Counted from the stretch's first letter, positions 10,588-20,066 are shown. The stretch: DNA of 64,000 bases from Legionella nautarum (GCF_001467895.1 NZ_LNYO01000024.1:483102-547101); one strand, 5' to 3'. Notes: generated by a model not told the origin, from the letters alone. Translations and numbers: made by a program.

Positions 10588-12450
10588 ATGAAAAAACAAA
10601 AACTCCTTCCCTTATCGTTAGCGGCACTTGGCATTGTCTATGGTGACTTAGGAACGAGTCCTATTTATGCCTTACAACAAACTCTACTGCATATTTCTGT
10701 TAGCACTGAAAACATTTTGGGTATCTTATCCCTAGTCTTCTGGGCCCTGGTTTTAGTTATCTCAACTCGTTATGTCATTGTTTTTCTACGCGCAGATAAT
10801 GACGGCGAAGGCGGGGTTTTAGCCTTGGTTACTTTACTCAGACGCCAGGATAAAAAAGTTCCACGTTTATTTTTCTATTTAGGCATCATTGGAGCCGGTT
10901 TACTCCTAGGTGATGGCATGATTACCCCCGCAATTTCAGTGATTAGTGCTGTTGAGGGATTAAAGGTGATATCCCCTAGTTTTTCCTACTTAGTGGTTCC
11001 CATATCTTTCGCGATTCTTTTTATTTTATTTGCCTGCCAGCGCTTTGGAACCGAGAAAATTGGCTTTTCTTTTGGGCCAATTCTTTTTTGTTGGTTTATA
11101 ACCATTGCCGTTTTAGGACTAAATGCCATCATCCATAATCCAACAGTCTTACGAGCAATTAATCCTTATTACGCTTTTTTATTTTTTAAGCATGGAGGGT
11201 GGCATGTTTATATTTTATTAAGCGGGGTTTTTTTGGTGATCACTGGTGCGGAAGCGATGTATGCGGATCTGGGTCATTTTGGCAGATTGCCGATTCAAAT
11301 TGGTTGGTTCGCAGTTGCTTTACCGTCACTGCTATTAAATTATTTTGGGCAGGGAGCCAATTTATTGCAATCGCCGGATGCAATTTCCCATTCATTTTAC
11401 GCACTTGCTCCTTCTTGGTTTGCCTATCCGCTATTAATCATTGCTACTTTAGCAACAATCATTGCGTCTCAGGCAGTAATCTCTGCCAGTTTTTCCCTAA
11501 CCCGACAGGCAATTTTATTGAATGTATGCCCACGGCTATCTATCATTCATACTTCAAAAAAAGAAAAAGGTCAGATCTATATGCCGCAAGTGAATTTCAT
11601 TCTGGCGACAGGCACCTTGTTATTGGTTCTTATTTTTAGAAGCTCTGACGCTTTAGCCGCAGCTTATGGGATGTCAGTTAACCTGGTTATGATTATTGTC
11701 GCTATTTTGGTCATGTGCGTCGCGCGATTAAATTGGCAATGGTCTATTGCAAAAATACTTCAAGTTTTCCTTATTTTCAGTTTAATTGATCTAGCTTTTC
11801 TGGGGGCTAACCTCCATAAGATTGAAGAAGGCGCATGGATTCCTCTAGTTTTCGCTTTGGTGGTCGGTACAATGATGATTACTTGGGAAAAAGGCATGGA
11901 AGTTTTACGGGCCTCCTACTACATGAAGAGAGTTGCTTTACTGGATGGGCTTGGTGAATTGAAAACTTCTAAATTAAATTTTTTGGATAATGTGACCGCA
12001 GTTTTTATGGCTGATCCCTATGATAAAAGTGGTGGTAGTTTTTTTCATTATTTGAAGCTGAATCGAATTATGCCGGAACAAGTTTTAATTGTAAGTATGA
12101 CTACGGAAAACTATCCCTATGTTTATGAAAAAAAGCGCTATGAATTACAAAAACTGCAAAAAAATATTTATAAATTAATTTTACACTATGGTTTTATGCA
12201 GACTGTGTCTATTCCACGTGTATTGCAGTTAGCAATTCAGAGCAAAATATTTCCTTTTACTCTTGAACTTGAGAAAGCCATTTATCTTGTAGAGACAATA
12301 AATATTACAAATAAGAAAAGATCCTCACCACTCTATCCATGGCAGAAAAAATTGTTTTATTTCTTATTGCGCAATTCGGAATTAGATATCCAGTTTTTCA
12401 AATTACCAACTAATAAAACTATATCTATTGGTTCTTATTGTGAGATTTGA
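10588..12450 (+). CDS. kup: Low-affinity potassium transporter Kup
   Basis: Secondary K+ uptake carrier of the Kup/HAK/KT family in the inner membrane. About 620 residues, normal for the family (E. coli 622). The signature GIVYGDLGTSPIYAL is near the N-terminus, followed by GEGGVLALVTLL and GDGMITPAISVISAVEGL, then about 12 hydrophobic helices and a roughly 180-residue cytoplasmic C-terminal domain from about residue 440. ATG 10588 is preferred over ATG 10582 because TAGGATG then lies at suitable spacing; the two differ by two residues. It stands alone and is followed by a MITE-like repeat. Confidence 0.95.
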   Translation: MKKQKLLPLSLAALGIVYGDLGTSPIYALQQTLLHISVSTENILGILSLVFWALVLVISTRYVIVFLRADNDGEGGVLALVTLLRRQDKKVPRLFFYLGIIGAGLLLGDGMITPAISVISAVEGLKVISPSFSYLVVPISFAILFILFACQRFGTEKIGFSFGPILFCWFITIAVLGLNAIIHNPTVLRAINPYYAFLFFKHGGWHVYILLSGVFLVITGAEAMYADLGHFGRLPIQIGWFAVALPSLLLNYFGQGANLLQSPDAISHSFYALAPSWFAYPLLIIATLATIIASQAVISASFSLTRQAILLNVCPRLSIIHTSKKEKGQIYMPQVNFILATGTLLLVLIFRSSDALAAAYGMSVNLVMIIVAILVMCVARLNWQWSIAKILQVFLIFSLIDLAFLGANLHKIEEGAWIPLVFALVVGTMMITWEKGMEVLRASYYMKRVALLDGLGELKTSKLNFLDNVTAVFMADPYDKSGGSFFHYLKLNRIMPEQVLIVSMTTENYPYVYEKKRYELQKLQKNIYKLILHYGFMQTVSIPRVLQLAIQSKIFPFTLELEKAIYLVETINITNKKRSSPLYPWQKKLFYFLLRNSELDIQFFKLPTNKTISIGSYCEI

Positions 12451-12516
12451 AATTAGGCTGCGTTGACAAATTCTTATCCTTTACCTGTCGCAGTGTGTCC
12501 ACTGTTGCTACATAAA

Positions 12517-12775
12517 CCGTTCGGGCTCTGAGGTATCCCTAAGAAATTAAATAGACTGTTTAGTTCATTGCTCATTTTGTTTATGCCGTTCGCACTGAGG
12601 AAGCGCGCAGCGCTGTCTCGAAGTGTCGCAAAAAATCTCCTTGAGAGCCTCAGGACAGACCCTTCGAGAGCCAAGCCTTCGAGACGCTCGCGATGCGTGC
12701 TCCTCAGGCTGAACGGAATAAAATGAATACAAATTCCTTAAATCTTCATTTCGTGGGGATACCTCAGTCCGAACG
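12517..12775. repeat. MITE-like repeat, copy 1
   Basis: A 259-base element with terminal inverted repeats: the left end CCGTTCGGGCTCTGAGGTAT matches the complement of the right end ATACCTCAGTCCGAACG. A second inner inverted pair (CCGTTCGCACTGAGG near 12586 and CCTCAGGCTGAACGG near 12703) makes it a nested palindrome. It has no credible coding capacity. It fills most of the 365-base gap between kup and the lipoprotein gene. Copies 2 (14868) and 3 (19759) share the inner blocks; copy 1 is in opposite orientation to both. Confidence 0.8.
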
Positions 12776-12815
12776 ATTGCCAGACAAGTCCCTGTATGTA
12801 GACAGTAGGTAAGAA

Positions 12816-13109
12816 TTAAATCTCATCGCTCATAAGTTGCTGCATCACCTCTTCCTGTGGTGCCCAGTCACGCTGGTGTTCAGCAGCAATGGCTTCATTA
12901 ATTGCTTTAATGTCTTTCGCATTAAGAGGTTTTTCATTTTGATCAGTGTACACGACCGATGGATTACCTACTGGTGCAGAAGTACCATAAGGCTTATCAA
13001 ATAAAGCCTGAGTGACTGTTGGACCCGGTGCGGATAGGTTGTTTCCACTGCCTGTTGTAACGCAGCCTCCTAGAAAAATTGAAAGTGCAGCAATGCCTAT
13101 TTTTTGCAT
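12816..13109 (-). CDS. Small lipoprotein of unknown function
   Basis: A 97-residue predicted lipoprotein. The N-terminus MQKIGIAALSIFLGGC is a classic signal peptide with lipobox LGGC, lipidated Cys at residue 16, followed by a Ser/Gly/Pro-rich linker and a charged C-terminal half with an alpha-helical look (KDIKAINEAIAAEHQRDW). ATG 13109 is chosen because AAGGAGG lies just upstream; a TTG two codons earlier would overlap that site. The residue after Cys is Val, which does not suggest inner-membrane retention, so outer-membrane placement is likely. I recognise no family. It follows folE on the same strand after a 163-base gap and is bordered downstream by MITE copy 1. Confidence 0.75.
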   Translation of the reverse strand: MQKIGIAALSIFLGGCVTTGSGNNLSAPGPTVTQALFDKPYGTSAPVGNPSVVYTDQNEKPLNAKDIKAINEAIAAEHQRDWAPQEEVMQQLMSDEI

Positions 13110-13272
13110 TTGCAACCTCCTTGTAAAAGACTCTAAGTCTTTGATTAGAATAATGGATAGCTAAGACGAGTTATTATCAGTATAGGAAACAATGGAGTAA
13201 ATTGATCAGAATGATCAAAAAATAAAAAAAAGAGGAAGTTAGACTAGAATGATGAAGCTTTTCGCTTCACCA

Positions 13273-13818
13273 TTAGCCTTTAGAAATTAAACGTAAAAAT
13301 TCACTGCGACTCAATGAGCTCTCTTGCATCTCACCCCGCATGACGGAAGTCGTCATAATTGAGTTTTGTTTTTCAACACCACGCATCATCATGCAAAGAT
13401 GCTTTGCTTCAATAACTACTGCGACCCCACGTGCATTGGTAATTGAGGCAATACAATCAGCGATTTCTAAGGTCAAACGTTCTTGAATTTGTAATCGTCT
13501 TGCAAAATAATCGACAATACGGGCTATTTTAGATAAGCCTAATACTTTCCCATTAGGTAGATAACCTACATGGCATTTACCTAAAAAAGGGAGTAAATGG
13601 TGCTCGCACATAGAATACATTTCAATATCTTTGACGATGACCATCTCAGCCATATCGGAGTCAAACAAAGCATCATTGATAATCTCATCAAGATTCTCTT
13701 GGTATCCTTTTGTAAGATAGCGAAATGCATTAGCAGCTCGTTCTGGTGTACCTCGTAACCCTTCACGTTCAACATCTTCACCGATTGATTCTAAAATTTG
13801 TTTGTACAATTCTTGCAT
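13273..13818 (-). CDS. folE: GTP cyclohydrolase I
   Basis: Converts GTP to 7,8-dihydroneopterin triphosphate, the first step to tetrahydrofolate and related pterins. The 181-residue length suits the short bacterial form. Zinc ligands are visible as Cys71 and His74 in MCEHHLLPF and Cys142 in [18 protein letters not shown] and GLSKIARIV are family motifs. AGGG lies upstream of the ATG. It follows hinT by 10 bases on the same strand, so the pair is probably one operon. Confidence 0.95.
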   Translation of the reverse strand: MQELYKQILESIGEDVEREGLRGTPERAANAFRYLTKGYQENLDEIINDALFDSDMAEMVIVKDIEMYSMCEHHLLPFLGKCHVGYLPNGKVLGLSKIARIVDYFARRLQIQERLTLEIADCIASITNARGVAVVIEAKHLCMMMRGVEKQNSIMTTSVMRGEMQESSLSRSEFLRLISKG

Positions 13819-13828
13819 GGTTCTTGCC

Positions 13829-14170
13829 CTAACCAGGAGGCCACGTCATCTGACGACCACCTAGTACGTGTAAATGAATGTGGTAAACTTCCTGCCCGCC
13901 ACCAGAGTTAACATTAAAAACCAGACGGTATCCGTCGTCGCTAAGCTTTTCTGCTTTAGCCATCTTTTTCCCCATAAGGATCATGTGGCCTAAAAGTTGT
14001 TCATCTTTGCTATCTGTATCGTTAATTGTAGCAATATGTTGCTTTGGAAGGATCAACAAATGCGTGGGTGCTTGTGGTTTTATATCACGAATAACCATTA
14101 TTTCTGGATCTTCAAATACCACTGTAGCTGGAATTTCTCCTGATACAATTTTGCAAAATAAGCAACTCAT
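13829..14170 (-). CDS. hinT: HIT-family purine nucleoside phosphoramidase
   Basis: Histidine-triad hydrolase of the HinT/PKCI branch, which cleaves adenosine 5'-phosphoramidates in the cytoplasm. The triad motif HIHLH is at 97-101, followed by [12 protein letters not shown], the branch-typical C-terminus. The N-terminal [12 protein letters not shown] and the [10 protein letters not shown] strand also fit. The 113 residues are normal. AGGA lies upstream of the ATG. First gene of an apparent hinT-folE operon, divergent from ppa. Confidence 0.93.
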   Translation of the reverse strand: MSCLFCKIVSGEIPATVVFEDPEIMVIRDIKPQAPTHLLILPKQHIATINDTDSKDEQLLGHMILMGKKMAKAEKLSDDGYRLVFNVNSGGGQEVYHIHLHVLGGRQMTWPPG

Positions 14171-14319
14171 GATCGTCCTGATGTGTTTTAGCTAAACTAG
14201 CGATTATACTCCGACAAAGGAGTTGACAACAGACCCTGTCGGCGATTGAAGGGTTAAATTTTGCCTTTTAAACCTATTTTGCGCATAATAGCGGGTCTTA
14301 TTAATTGAGAGATATAAAA

Positions 14320-14862
14320 ATGGGTTTAATGGATATTAAAAGTGGTCGTAATATTCCTAATGAAATCAACGTCATCATTGAAATCCCTATGCATGGGGAG
14401 CCGGTAAAATATGAAGTCGATAAAGAAACTGGGGCGTTGTTTGTTGATCGTTTTATGACAACAGCTATGTTTTATCCTACTAATTATGGATATGTGCCTA
14501 GCACCTTATCAGAAGACGGTGACCCTGTTGATGTTTTAGTGGTTACGCCAGTACCTTTAATCTCTGGGGCAGTTATTCCCTGTCGTCCAGTAGGCATGCT
14601 TAAAATGACGGATGAAGCAGGAGTGGATGCGAAGCTATTGGCTGTTCCTATCAGCAAATTGAGCAAGATGTATGACTCAATAAAAACCCATGAAGATATT
14701 CCGCGTCATTTATTGTTATCTCTTGAGCATTTCTTCCAACATTATAAAGATTTAGAAGAGGGAAAATGGGTCAAATTAAATGGTTGGGAAGGCCCTGAAG
14801 CCGCTTACCAGGAAATATTATCCAGTATCGAGCGCTACAATAAAAAAACAGAGTTTATATAA
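14320..14862 (+). CDS. ppa: Inorganic pyrophosphatase
   Basis: Family I soluble pyrophosphatase that hydrolyses pyrophosphate and drives biosynthetic reactions. ATG 14320 gives 180 residues with GAGAG about 8 bases upstream; an in-frame TTG at 14305 is less likely. The metal-binding signature DGDPVD is at 66-71, with YPTNYGYVP before it and [14 protein letters not shown] near the C-terminus. Length matches the E. coli enzyme (176). MITE copy 2 begins only 5 bases after the stop codon. Confidence 0.95.
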   Translation: MGLMDIKSGRNIPNEINVIIEIPMHGEPVKYEVDKETGALFVDRFMTTAMFYPTNYGYVPSTLSEDGDPVDVLVVTPVPLISGAVIPCRPVGMLKMTDEAGVDAKLLAVPISKLSKMYDSIKTHEDIPRHLLLSLEHFFQHYKDLEEGKWVKLNGWEGPEAAYQEILSSIERYNKKTEFI

Positions 14863-14867
14863 TCAAT

Positions 14868-15110
14868 CCGTTCGGGCTAAGGTATTCTCAGGAAATGAGG
14901 ATCTAGGGAATTTGTATTCATTTTATCCGTTCAGCCTGAGGAGCACGCATGGCCTGGGTCTCGGAGCCTCTCCAGAGGCTCTCGAAGGAGCTTTTTGAGA
15001 CACTTCGAGACAGCGCTGCGCGCTTCCTCAGTGTGAACGGTATAAACCAAACGATCAAATGAACTAAGCAGACTATTTAATTTCGTGGGGATACCTCAGA
15101 GCCCGATCGG
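14868..15110. repeat. MITE-like repeat, copy 2
   Basis: About 243 bases, starting CCGTTCGGGCTAAGG and ending ATACCTCAGAGCCCGATCGG. The internal block AGACAGCGCTGCGCGCTTCC (15010-15029) is the exact complement of a block in copy 1, so the two copies are inverted relative to each other and enclose 12776-14867. The inner CCGTTCAGCCTGAGG and CCTCAGTGTGAACGG pair is preserved. Confidence 0.8.
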
Positions 15111-15179
15111 GTTTAATCGTGCATAACGCCAGTTATACATCACTTCGGGCAAACAGCAGGGATTCGCGCAACATTTTAA

Positions 15180-16994
15180 TCACGCTTTTTTTGATTTAGT
15201 CGTCGCCACCCGGTCCTCTTGCAATACCAGCTCGAGCTCGCCAGTTGCTTGTCGGGCAAAGTTTATCAGTTCATGTTCTGTTTCGAAAAATTTGAAGGAT
15301 TTAACTAAATTAATTTCATCATGATGTTTAAACGTGCGTGCCTTACTGCGCGTATTTTCTGGACTATAGCCTAAAAATTTCATGATTTCTTGTGCCATAG
15401 TTAATGAAGAATCAAACACTTCTCGTCTAAAATAATCGACACCTTCCTTATGTAATTCATAAGCATGTCGCCTATTGCGAGCGCGGGAATAGATTTTTAT
15501 CTGCGGAAACGCTTGTTTCGCAAGTCTTACTATATCTAAACTGGTGTCTGGATCATCCACAGCAACAATAAGCAATTTTGCTTTATCGGCACCTGCGTTT
15601 TTAAGCAAATCCAAGCGTGAGGCGTCACCAAAATAACCTTTAAATCCAAACTTACGCAATAACTCAATTTGGTCCGGATCTTTTTCCAAAACAGTAAGTT
15701 TAATACCTTGAGCATTAAGGAAACGTCCGATAATTTGGCCAAAACGTCCATAACCAGCAAGAATAACAGCATGTTGCTCATCGATAGTATCGTATCGAGG
15801 GGGTAAATTGCTCATAAAAAGTGGAACAATCAAACGAGTATAAATTATCATCAAGAGTGGAGTCGTTGCCATCGATAAGGCAATCGCAAAAATAAAGAAA
15901 TCTGCTAAATGCTCGGTAATAACTTTAGAAGAAGAAGCAAATTGGAATAAGACAAAAGCAAATTCACTTCCCTGAGACAACAAAAGTGCAAGGCCTAGGG
16001 ATTGCGCTCTGCTGAGCCCAAAGGAGCGACCGAGAAACAAAAGAACTAATGCTTTGATTGTAATAAAAAGAGCGATTGTTCCGAGCAAATAAATGGGATG
16101 ATGAACGAGAATAGTAAAATCCATTCTCATGCCCACAGAGATAAAAAACAATCCAAGCAATAGACCTTTGAATGGTTCTATATCGGTTTCTAAAGTGCGT
16201 TTGTATTCGGAGTTGGCAAGCACTACGCCGGCCACAAATGCTCCGAGGCCTGGTGAAACGCCTATTGTCTCCATTAATAAGGTGATGCCAACAATTAAGG
16301 CTAATGAGGTTGCAGTAAAGACTTCGCGCAAATTCGTTTGCGCAATAATATAGAAAAAATAATGCGAGAAAAAATACCCAATTACAATGATGGCGGCAAT
16401 AAGGGCGGTGATGATTCCAGCTTGTTGCCAACCGGGCAATGAATCCAGCAGCCCCGTTTTTTCTACAGGAGTGATGCCTTGCGCAACCAATAAAGGCAAG
16501 ATGATTAATATTGGAATAACAGCAATATCTTGGAACAACAAGATGGCAAAAGAAGTTTCACCGATAGTTGTACGCATTAAATTCTTTTCTTGTAGAGATT
16601 GCAAAACGAGAGCCGTCGACGACAGGGACAGGGCCATACTCACTGCCAAACTAATTCGCCACTCATAGCTCAGAAGGATGCCAATAAGTGTGAGGATTGA
16701 TGTAGTCAAAATAACTTGGAGACTGCCTAAACCGATGATTGCTTTGCGTAGTCGCCATAAGGTTTCAGGCTCAAGTTCTAAACCGATAAGAAAAAGCATC
16801 ATAATGACGCCAAACTCCGCAAAATGCATAATTTGTACAGCGTTACCTATCAATTTGAAGCCAAAAGGCCCTATAAGAACCCCAATGATTAAATAGCCTA
16901 GTACTGAGCCAAGTTTAAAACGGCTGGCCAACGGTATGATGATGCAAGCTGCTGCGAGGAAAATAAAAATATGATAGAGGGAATAAGTAGTCAT
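15180..16994 (-). CDS. Kef-type monovalent cation:proton antiporter
   Basis: Member of the CPA2 family (KefB/KefC/RosB-like) with a membrane antiporter domain and a regulatory nucleotide-binding domain. Residues about 1-385 form roughly 12 helices with LIIGVLIGPFG, FLIGLELEP and LLFQDIAVIP, the last matching the DIAV motif of KefC-type transporters. A TrkA-N (RCK) Rossmann domain starts near 407 with GYGRFGQIIG, and GDASRLDLLKNAG follows. The C-terminal tail is basic. 604 residues, close to KefC (620). No KefF/KefG-type ancillary quinone reductase gene is adjacent, so glutathione gating is uncertain. Confidence 0.88.
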   Translation of the reverse strand: MTTYSLYHIFIFLAAACIIIPLASRFKLGSVLGYLIIGVLIGPFGFKLIGNAVQIMHFAEFGVIMMLFLIGLELEPETLWRLRKAIIGLGSLQVILTTSILTLIGILLSYEWRISLAVSMALSLSSTALVLQSLQEKNLMRTTIGETSFAILLFQDIAVIPILIILPLLVAQGITPVEKTGLLDSLPGWQQAGIITALIAAIIVIGYFFSHYFFYIIAQTNLREVFTATSLALIVGITLLMETIGVSPGLGAFVAGVVLANSEYKRTLETDIEPFKGLLLGLFFISVGMRMDFTILVHHPIYLLGTIALFITIKALVLLFLGRSFGLSRAQSLGLALLLSQGSEFAFVLFQFASSSKVITEHLADFFIFAIALSMATTPLLMIIYTRLIVPLFMSNLPPRYDTIDEQHAVILAGYGRFGQIIGRFLNAQGIKLTVLEKDPDQIELLRKFGFKGYFGDASRLDLLKNAGADKAKLLIVAVDDPDTSLDIVRLAKQAFPQIKIYSRARNRRHAYELHKEGVDYFRREVFDSSLTMAQEIMKFLGYSPENTRSKARTFKHHDEINLVKSFKFFETEHELINFARQATGELELVLQEDRVATTKSKKA

Positions 16995-17169
16995 CGATTG
17001 CTTGGATCGAAACCGGGTAACTAAGGAGTATACTGGAACTTTGCTGAAGGTTATATCTTAGTTTGGATTTCTACTTAAAATGGGTTTCGTGGTCAAGCCG
17101 GCGTTGTTGCAAATTTTAACCCTTCCTGCCTACGCAACCGGTATCTAGGCGATCTTTTTTCATATCGAG

Positions 17170-17204
17170 ATCCCTGGATCCCGCGAGTCGCGGGACGTAG
17201 GGAT
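17170..17204. repeat. Nested palindromic intergenic repeat
   Basis: ATCCCT/AGGGAT outer arms and CCCGCG/CGCGGG inner arms form a compact hairpin in the 286-base gap between two minus-strand genes. The CGCGGGACGT stretch recurs in the panC-panB gap near 28361. It has no T tract. I read it as a dispersed repeat with possible terminator or RNA-stability effect. Confidence 0.55.
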
Positions 17205-17280
17205 GGAGTTCAACTAGGCAATAACACCAGTCAAACCAGGAGGTTCATCGATCTGACTCACAAAGCCTTCCTAGCCTAAG

Positions 17281-18342
17281 CTATTTCATCGGCTCCAATC
17301 CTGCCTCATCCAATATAGATTTTGCATTTTGCGCAATCAATTGATGAATAGTTGCTGTAGGATGGACGTGATCCCAAAATAAATAGCCTTCACAAGACTC
17401 CTTGTCAGCAGCTAATCTGGGTTGAAGTTGATTTTGATAACTCATACTCAAGGCTTCTCGGAGCGCTGGGTTTTCAAGGATAGCTTGCCTTGTTTTTTCA
17501 TCTAAATTGACCTCGTTTTTTTGCGCTTGCTGGGTTAAATAATTATTAAGTTGTATGGGATTATTGGTGGTTTCTGCGGTGACAGAACTACCATAGAAAC
17601 CGCCTGTATAGCAAGGTTGAGTTATATTGCTAATACCGTATTGTTGAGGAGAATCCATCACCTGATTTAACATGCTATAGACATCAAAATAAGTCCAACT
17701 GACATTGGGGTATTCCTCTTTCAAGGCATTGAATTTATCGAGTAATTTTTGATTATGCATAAGGGTTAATTTAGTTAACAATTCTTGACTATTAGATCTT
17801 GCGGCTTCCGGTGTTTTACCTAAATCCGGCAGATTAACGACTAAAAACATAACGCCACCGCGCTCAACCAGTGCTTTGAGATTATTGCCAATTGCATCCA
17901 CGACAGAGGTAGTAATGTCATCCACATTGCTGGGGCCATTAAGATAATTATTCCCGCCAATCCACACAATAAATAGCGTTTTATTTTTATTGGCAAAATT
18001 ATGCAAATACAGATAATTATTGAGCTCAGCATCTAAGCTATAAGGCAAATTTTCTTTATAAGAAAGGACAGCTCCCGCACCGCCGACTGCGAAATCGAGG
18101 AAATTCTCAGGTTTAGTATTAGTAAAATAAGTTTGATATAAATTTTCAATCCACACCGGCCCATTACTGAAACGACCTTCATAATAGGGAGGGGAGCTTG
18201 GAATGAGATGGCCTATAAATTGGTACAAATTACCGTTGTCAGACAAGCTATCACCGAAAGTGACGATAGTGTCGAATTTATAGCTGTAAGAGTTAAGTGA
18301 AAAAAGAAAAAGAAAAACAAGACAGAGTGTTTTTTTAAACAT
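17281..18342 (-). CDS. Secreted GDSL lipase / lysophospholipase-like acyltransferase
   Basis: SGNH-hydrolase resembling the Legionella PlaA/PlaC/PlaD group of secreted phospholipases and glycerophospholipid:cholesterol acyltransferases. From ATG 18342 (353 aa) a signal peptide MFKKTLCLVFLFLFSLNSYS precedes the block I motif FGDSLSDNGN with catalytic Ser32. Block II Gly lies in VGGAGA, block III in IGGNNY (about 129-133), and block V DHVHPT gives Asp324 and His327. Cys244 and Cys317 are well placed for the disulfide that controls activation in PlaA/PlaC-type enzymes. ATG 18375 upstream would spoil the signal peptide; neither start has a strong ribosome binding site. Which paralogue it is cannot be decided here. 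Confidence 0.82.
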   Translation of the reverse strand: MFKKTLCLVFLFLFSLNSYSYKFDTIVTFGDSLSDNGNLYQFIGHLIPSSPPYYEGRFSNGPVWIENLYQTYFTNTKPENFLDFAVGGAGAVLSYKENLPYSLDAELNNYLYLHNFANKNKTLFIVWIGGNNYLNGPSNVDDITTSVVDAIGNNLKALVERGGVMFLVVNLPDLGKTPEAARSNSQELLTKLTLMHNQKLLDKFNALKEEYPNVSWTYFDVYSMLNQVMDSPQQYGISNITQPCYTGGFYGSSVTAETTNNPIQLNNYLTQQAQKNEVNLDEKTRQAILENPALREALSMSYQNQLQPRLAADKESCEGYLFWDHVHPTATIHQLIAQNAKSILDEAGLEPMK

Positions 18343-18454
18343 AAGCACATCGATGTTGATAGAACTGCTTAGCATTATAAAGAGGATTTATTAGCTCAAT
18401 ATTAAGCCTGATAAATAAAAAAAAGAGCACCAATGTCAGCTAATGTTTGCGTTA

Positions 18455-18555
18455 AATAAATTCAATTATTCCAAGCAATAAATAATTAGATTTTTTTATG
18501 GCTTATAAGGTAAAATGCCCGGCGAATATCAACCGCGTTATTAAGGAAGTGAAAA
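18455..18555 (+). promoter_or_regulatory. Duplicated upstream region of paralogue A
   Basis: About 100 bases before the start codon match the same stretch before paralogue B (19965-20066), including TAATTAGAT, CTTATAAGGTAAAATGC and GCGAATAT. TAAAAT in that block may serve as the -10. AAGGAAG (18543-18549) is the ribosome binding site. Conservation shows that the promoter was duplicated together with the gene. Confidence 0.6.
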
Positions 18556-19674
18556 ATGTCGCATTTATCAATAAGAGAACTTAATAGGATTGTTGAAATA
18601 GCAACCGAGATGTATGCCCAAGGGAAAAAGGCTACTAATGCTTTTGATTATCTTAGTGCCTGTAAGGGTTTTGATGTAAGGCCAGATGCTATACCAGAAA
18701 AAAATAACGATTCCGAAGAAATAGAATTCGATCGTGAGGATTTTCAAATAAATTATAATCATCAAACAGCTATTAACGCTTTTACTCTTGCCGAAGAAAG
18801 CGCAGATTCAGCGTCTGAAAATCCAAAGGAGGTCTTCGCTGCAGCATTAAAGGAAAACCTACGAGGTGTATTTATTCTTCAAAATCCAATTTTTTCAGCC
18901 ATTAATGAAATCGACCAACATCTTCAAGAGTTCCGCTCACCAGCGAATTGGTTTAAACGTAGCGCAAGAGATAAAATAGCTGCTTTGGAAACGTTAAAGC
19001 AACGGCTCTTAGAGGGAAGGGAAGGCACTATTGGGGAAACAATAGCCTCGTGGATGGAACAAAATAGACAAATTATCGCTAGTTCTAGAAACCTTCTTAA
19101 AATGAATGGAGAAGATCCTCAGGCTAGCACACTTAAATTTATTAACGGCCTATTACCAGTGTATGGCGAAGTCTCTTTAGAAGAAGACTATGATGATTCC
19201 CTGTCTCGTCAAGCCAAGCAAAAAATTTATCAACCGTTGTTGAATTATATTCAAGCACGCACAACATGGTTTCAACAAATCCTCACTTTTATTTTTAGAA
19301 ACACGGCTCTTTCTAATGAAAAATTGGTTTTTGCGCAAGACCTGATTGAGAAAATACAAGACTCTAAGGACAGTTATTCTGCTTTAGATAAGATGTTACG
19401 AGATAAGCGAAATATACATGCTCATATGAGTGAGGAACAAGATCTGAATCATTACAATCTTAGAGCGCCAAGGGAGCTGCCTCAGACTGAAGAAACTCTT
19501 TTATCTTCATCTTCTCAACACGAGGAGAGAGGGATAGCTTCTCAGCAGCAACGTAAAACAACTATTCCTTTTTGGCAGCGTGCTATGGTGGTAGAGGAAG
19601 GTGAAATGTTTACTAAAAGTGACTTAGCCGAAGCACTGCATGAGTCTATTGAAATGACTTCAATGAGCATGTAA
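18556..19674 (+). CDS. Unknown protein, tandem paralogue A (effector candidate)
   Basis: 372 residues, mostly helical, with no signal peptide or membrane segment. It is clearly paralogous to the next gene: both open MSHLS, share a central region with KIAALE-LKQ, GTIGE, IASSRNL and YQP-LNYIQART, and end with FWQR followed by an acidic segment and a DLAEA-HESI tail. The C-terminal part here, VVEEGEMF and SDLAEALHESIE, has the glutamate-rich character of many Dot/Icm substrates (E-block). I recognise no catalytic family. The middle (about 85-290) is the best conserved part, so it is probably the functional domain; residues 40-80 differ most. Confidence 0.75.
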   Translation: MSHLSIRELNRIVEIATEMYAQGKKATNAFDYLSACKGFDVRPDAIPEKNNDSEEIEFDREDFQINYNHQTAINAFTLAEESADSASENPKEVFAAALKENLRGVFILQNPIFSAINEIDQHLQEFRSPANWFKRSARDKIAALETLKQRLLEGREGTIGETIASWMEQNRQIIASSRNLLKMNGEDPQASTLKFINGLLPVYGEVSLEEDYDDSLSRQAKQKIYQPLLNYIQARTTWFQQILTFIFRNTALSNEKLVFAQDLIEKIQDSKDSYSALDKMLRDKRNIHAHMSEEQDLNHYNLRAPRELPQTEETLLSSSSQHEERGIASQQQRKTTIPFWQRAMVVEEGEMFTKSDLAEALHESIEMTSMSM

Positions 19675-19758
19675 TTGTTTTAAAAGTTGCGCTAAGGCTC
19701 ATAACTGTTAGGCTAAGCCTTATTTAGCTTATAATTCGGTCTTTAGGCTGACTATGAA

Positions 19759-19936
19759 CCCCTCGGGCTCTAAGGGAGCCCCACGCAATCAGGATCTAAG
19801 GAATTTGTATTCATTTTATTCCGTTCAGTCTGAGGGGCACGCATGGCGTGTGTCTCGAAGCCTGTCCTGAGGTTCTCGAAGGGGCTCTTTCATAGCACTT
19901 CGAGACAGTTTCCGTTCCCTTCATCAGACCAGTGAA
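19759..19936. repeat. MITE-like repeat, copy 3 (degenerate)
   Basis: Starts CCCCTCGGGCTCTAAGGG and keeps GGAATTTGTATTCATTTTAT, CCGTTCAGTCTGAGG and ACTTCGAGACAG in the same order as copy 2, but the right terminal repeat is decayed or lost. It lies in the 392-base gap between the paralogues, whose remaining part is the duplicated promoter region of paralogue B. Confidence 0.7.
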
Positions 19937-19964
19937 CAAACCCCTTGTTTCTCATTTTTGTATA

Positions 19965-20066
19965 AAATAAAATCAATTGTTTCAAGATCTAAATAATTAG
20001 ATATTTTAATGACTTATAAGGTAAAATGCTCCGCGAATATAAATCGAATTATTTTAAGGAACTAAA
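19965..20066 (+). promoter_or_regulatory. Duplicated upstream region of paralogue B
   Basis: Matches 18455-18555 over its full length with scattered substitutions; CTTATAAGGTAAAATGC is identical. AAGGAAC (20056-20062) is the ribosome binding site. Confidence 0.6.

Noticed and set aside
11199-11639. 146-codon plus-strand frame inside kup
   Set aside because: Lies in another frame of a clear transporter gene; Cys/Phe-rich as expected from a shadow.
12474-12674. 66-codon minus-strand frame in MITE copy 1
   Set aside because: Arises from the palindromic repeat; does not recur as an intact frame in the other copies.
14780-14998. 72-codon frame running from ppa into MITE copy 2
   Set aside because: Out of frame with ppa and ends in the repeat; no coding signal.
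12517-19936. Insertion sequence with transposase
   Set aside because: The three related elements carry inverted ends but no transposase-like frame; they are non-autonomous at most.
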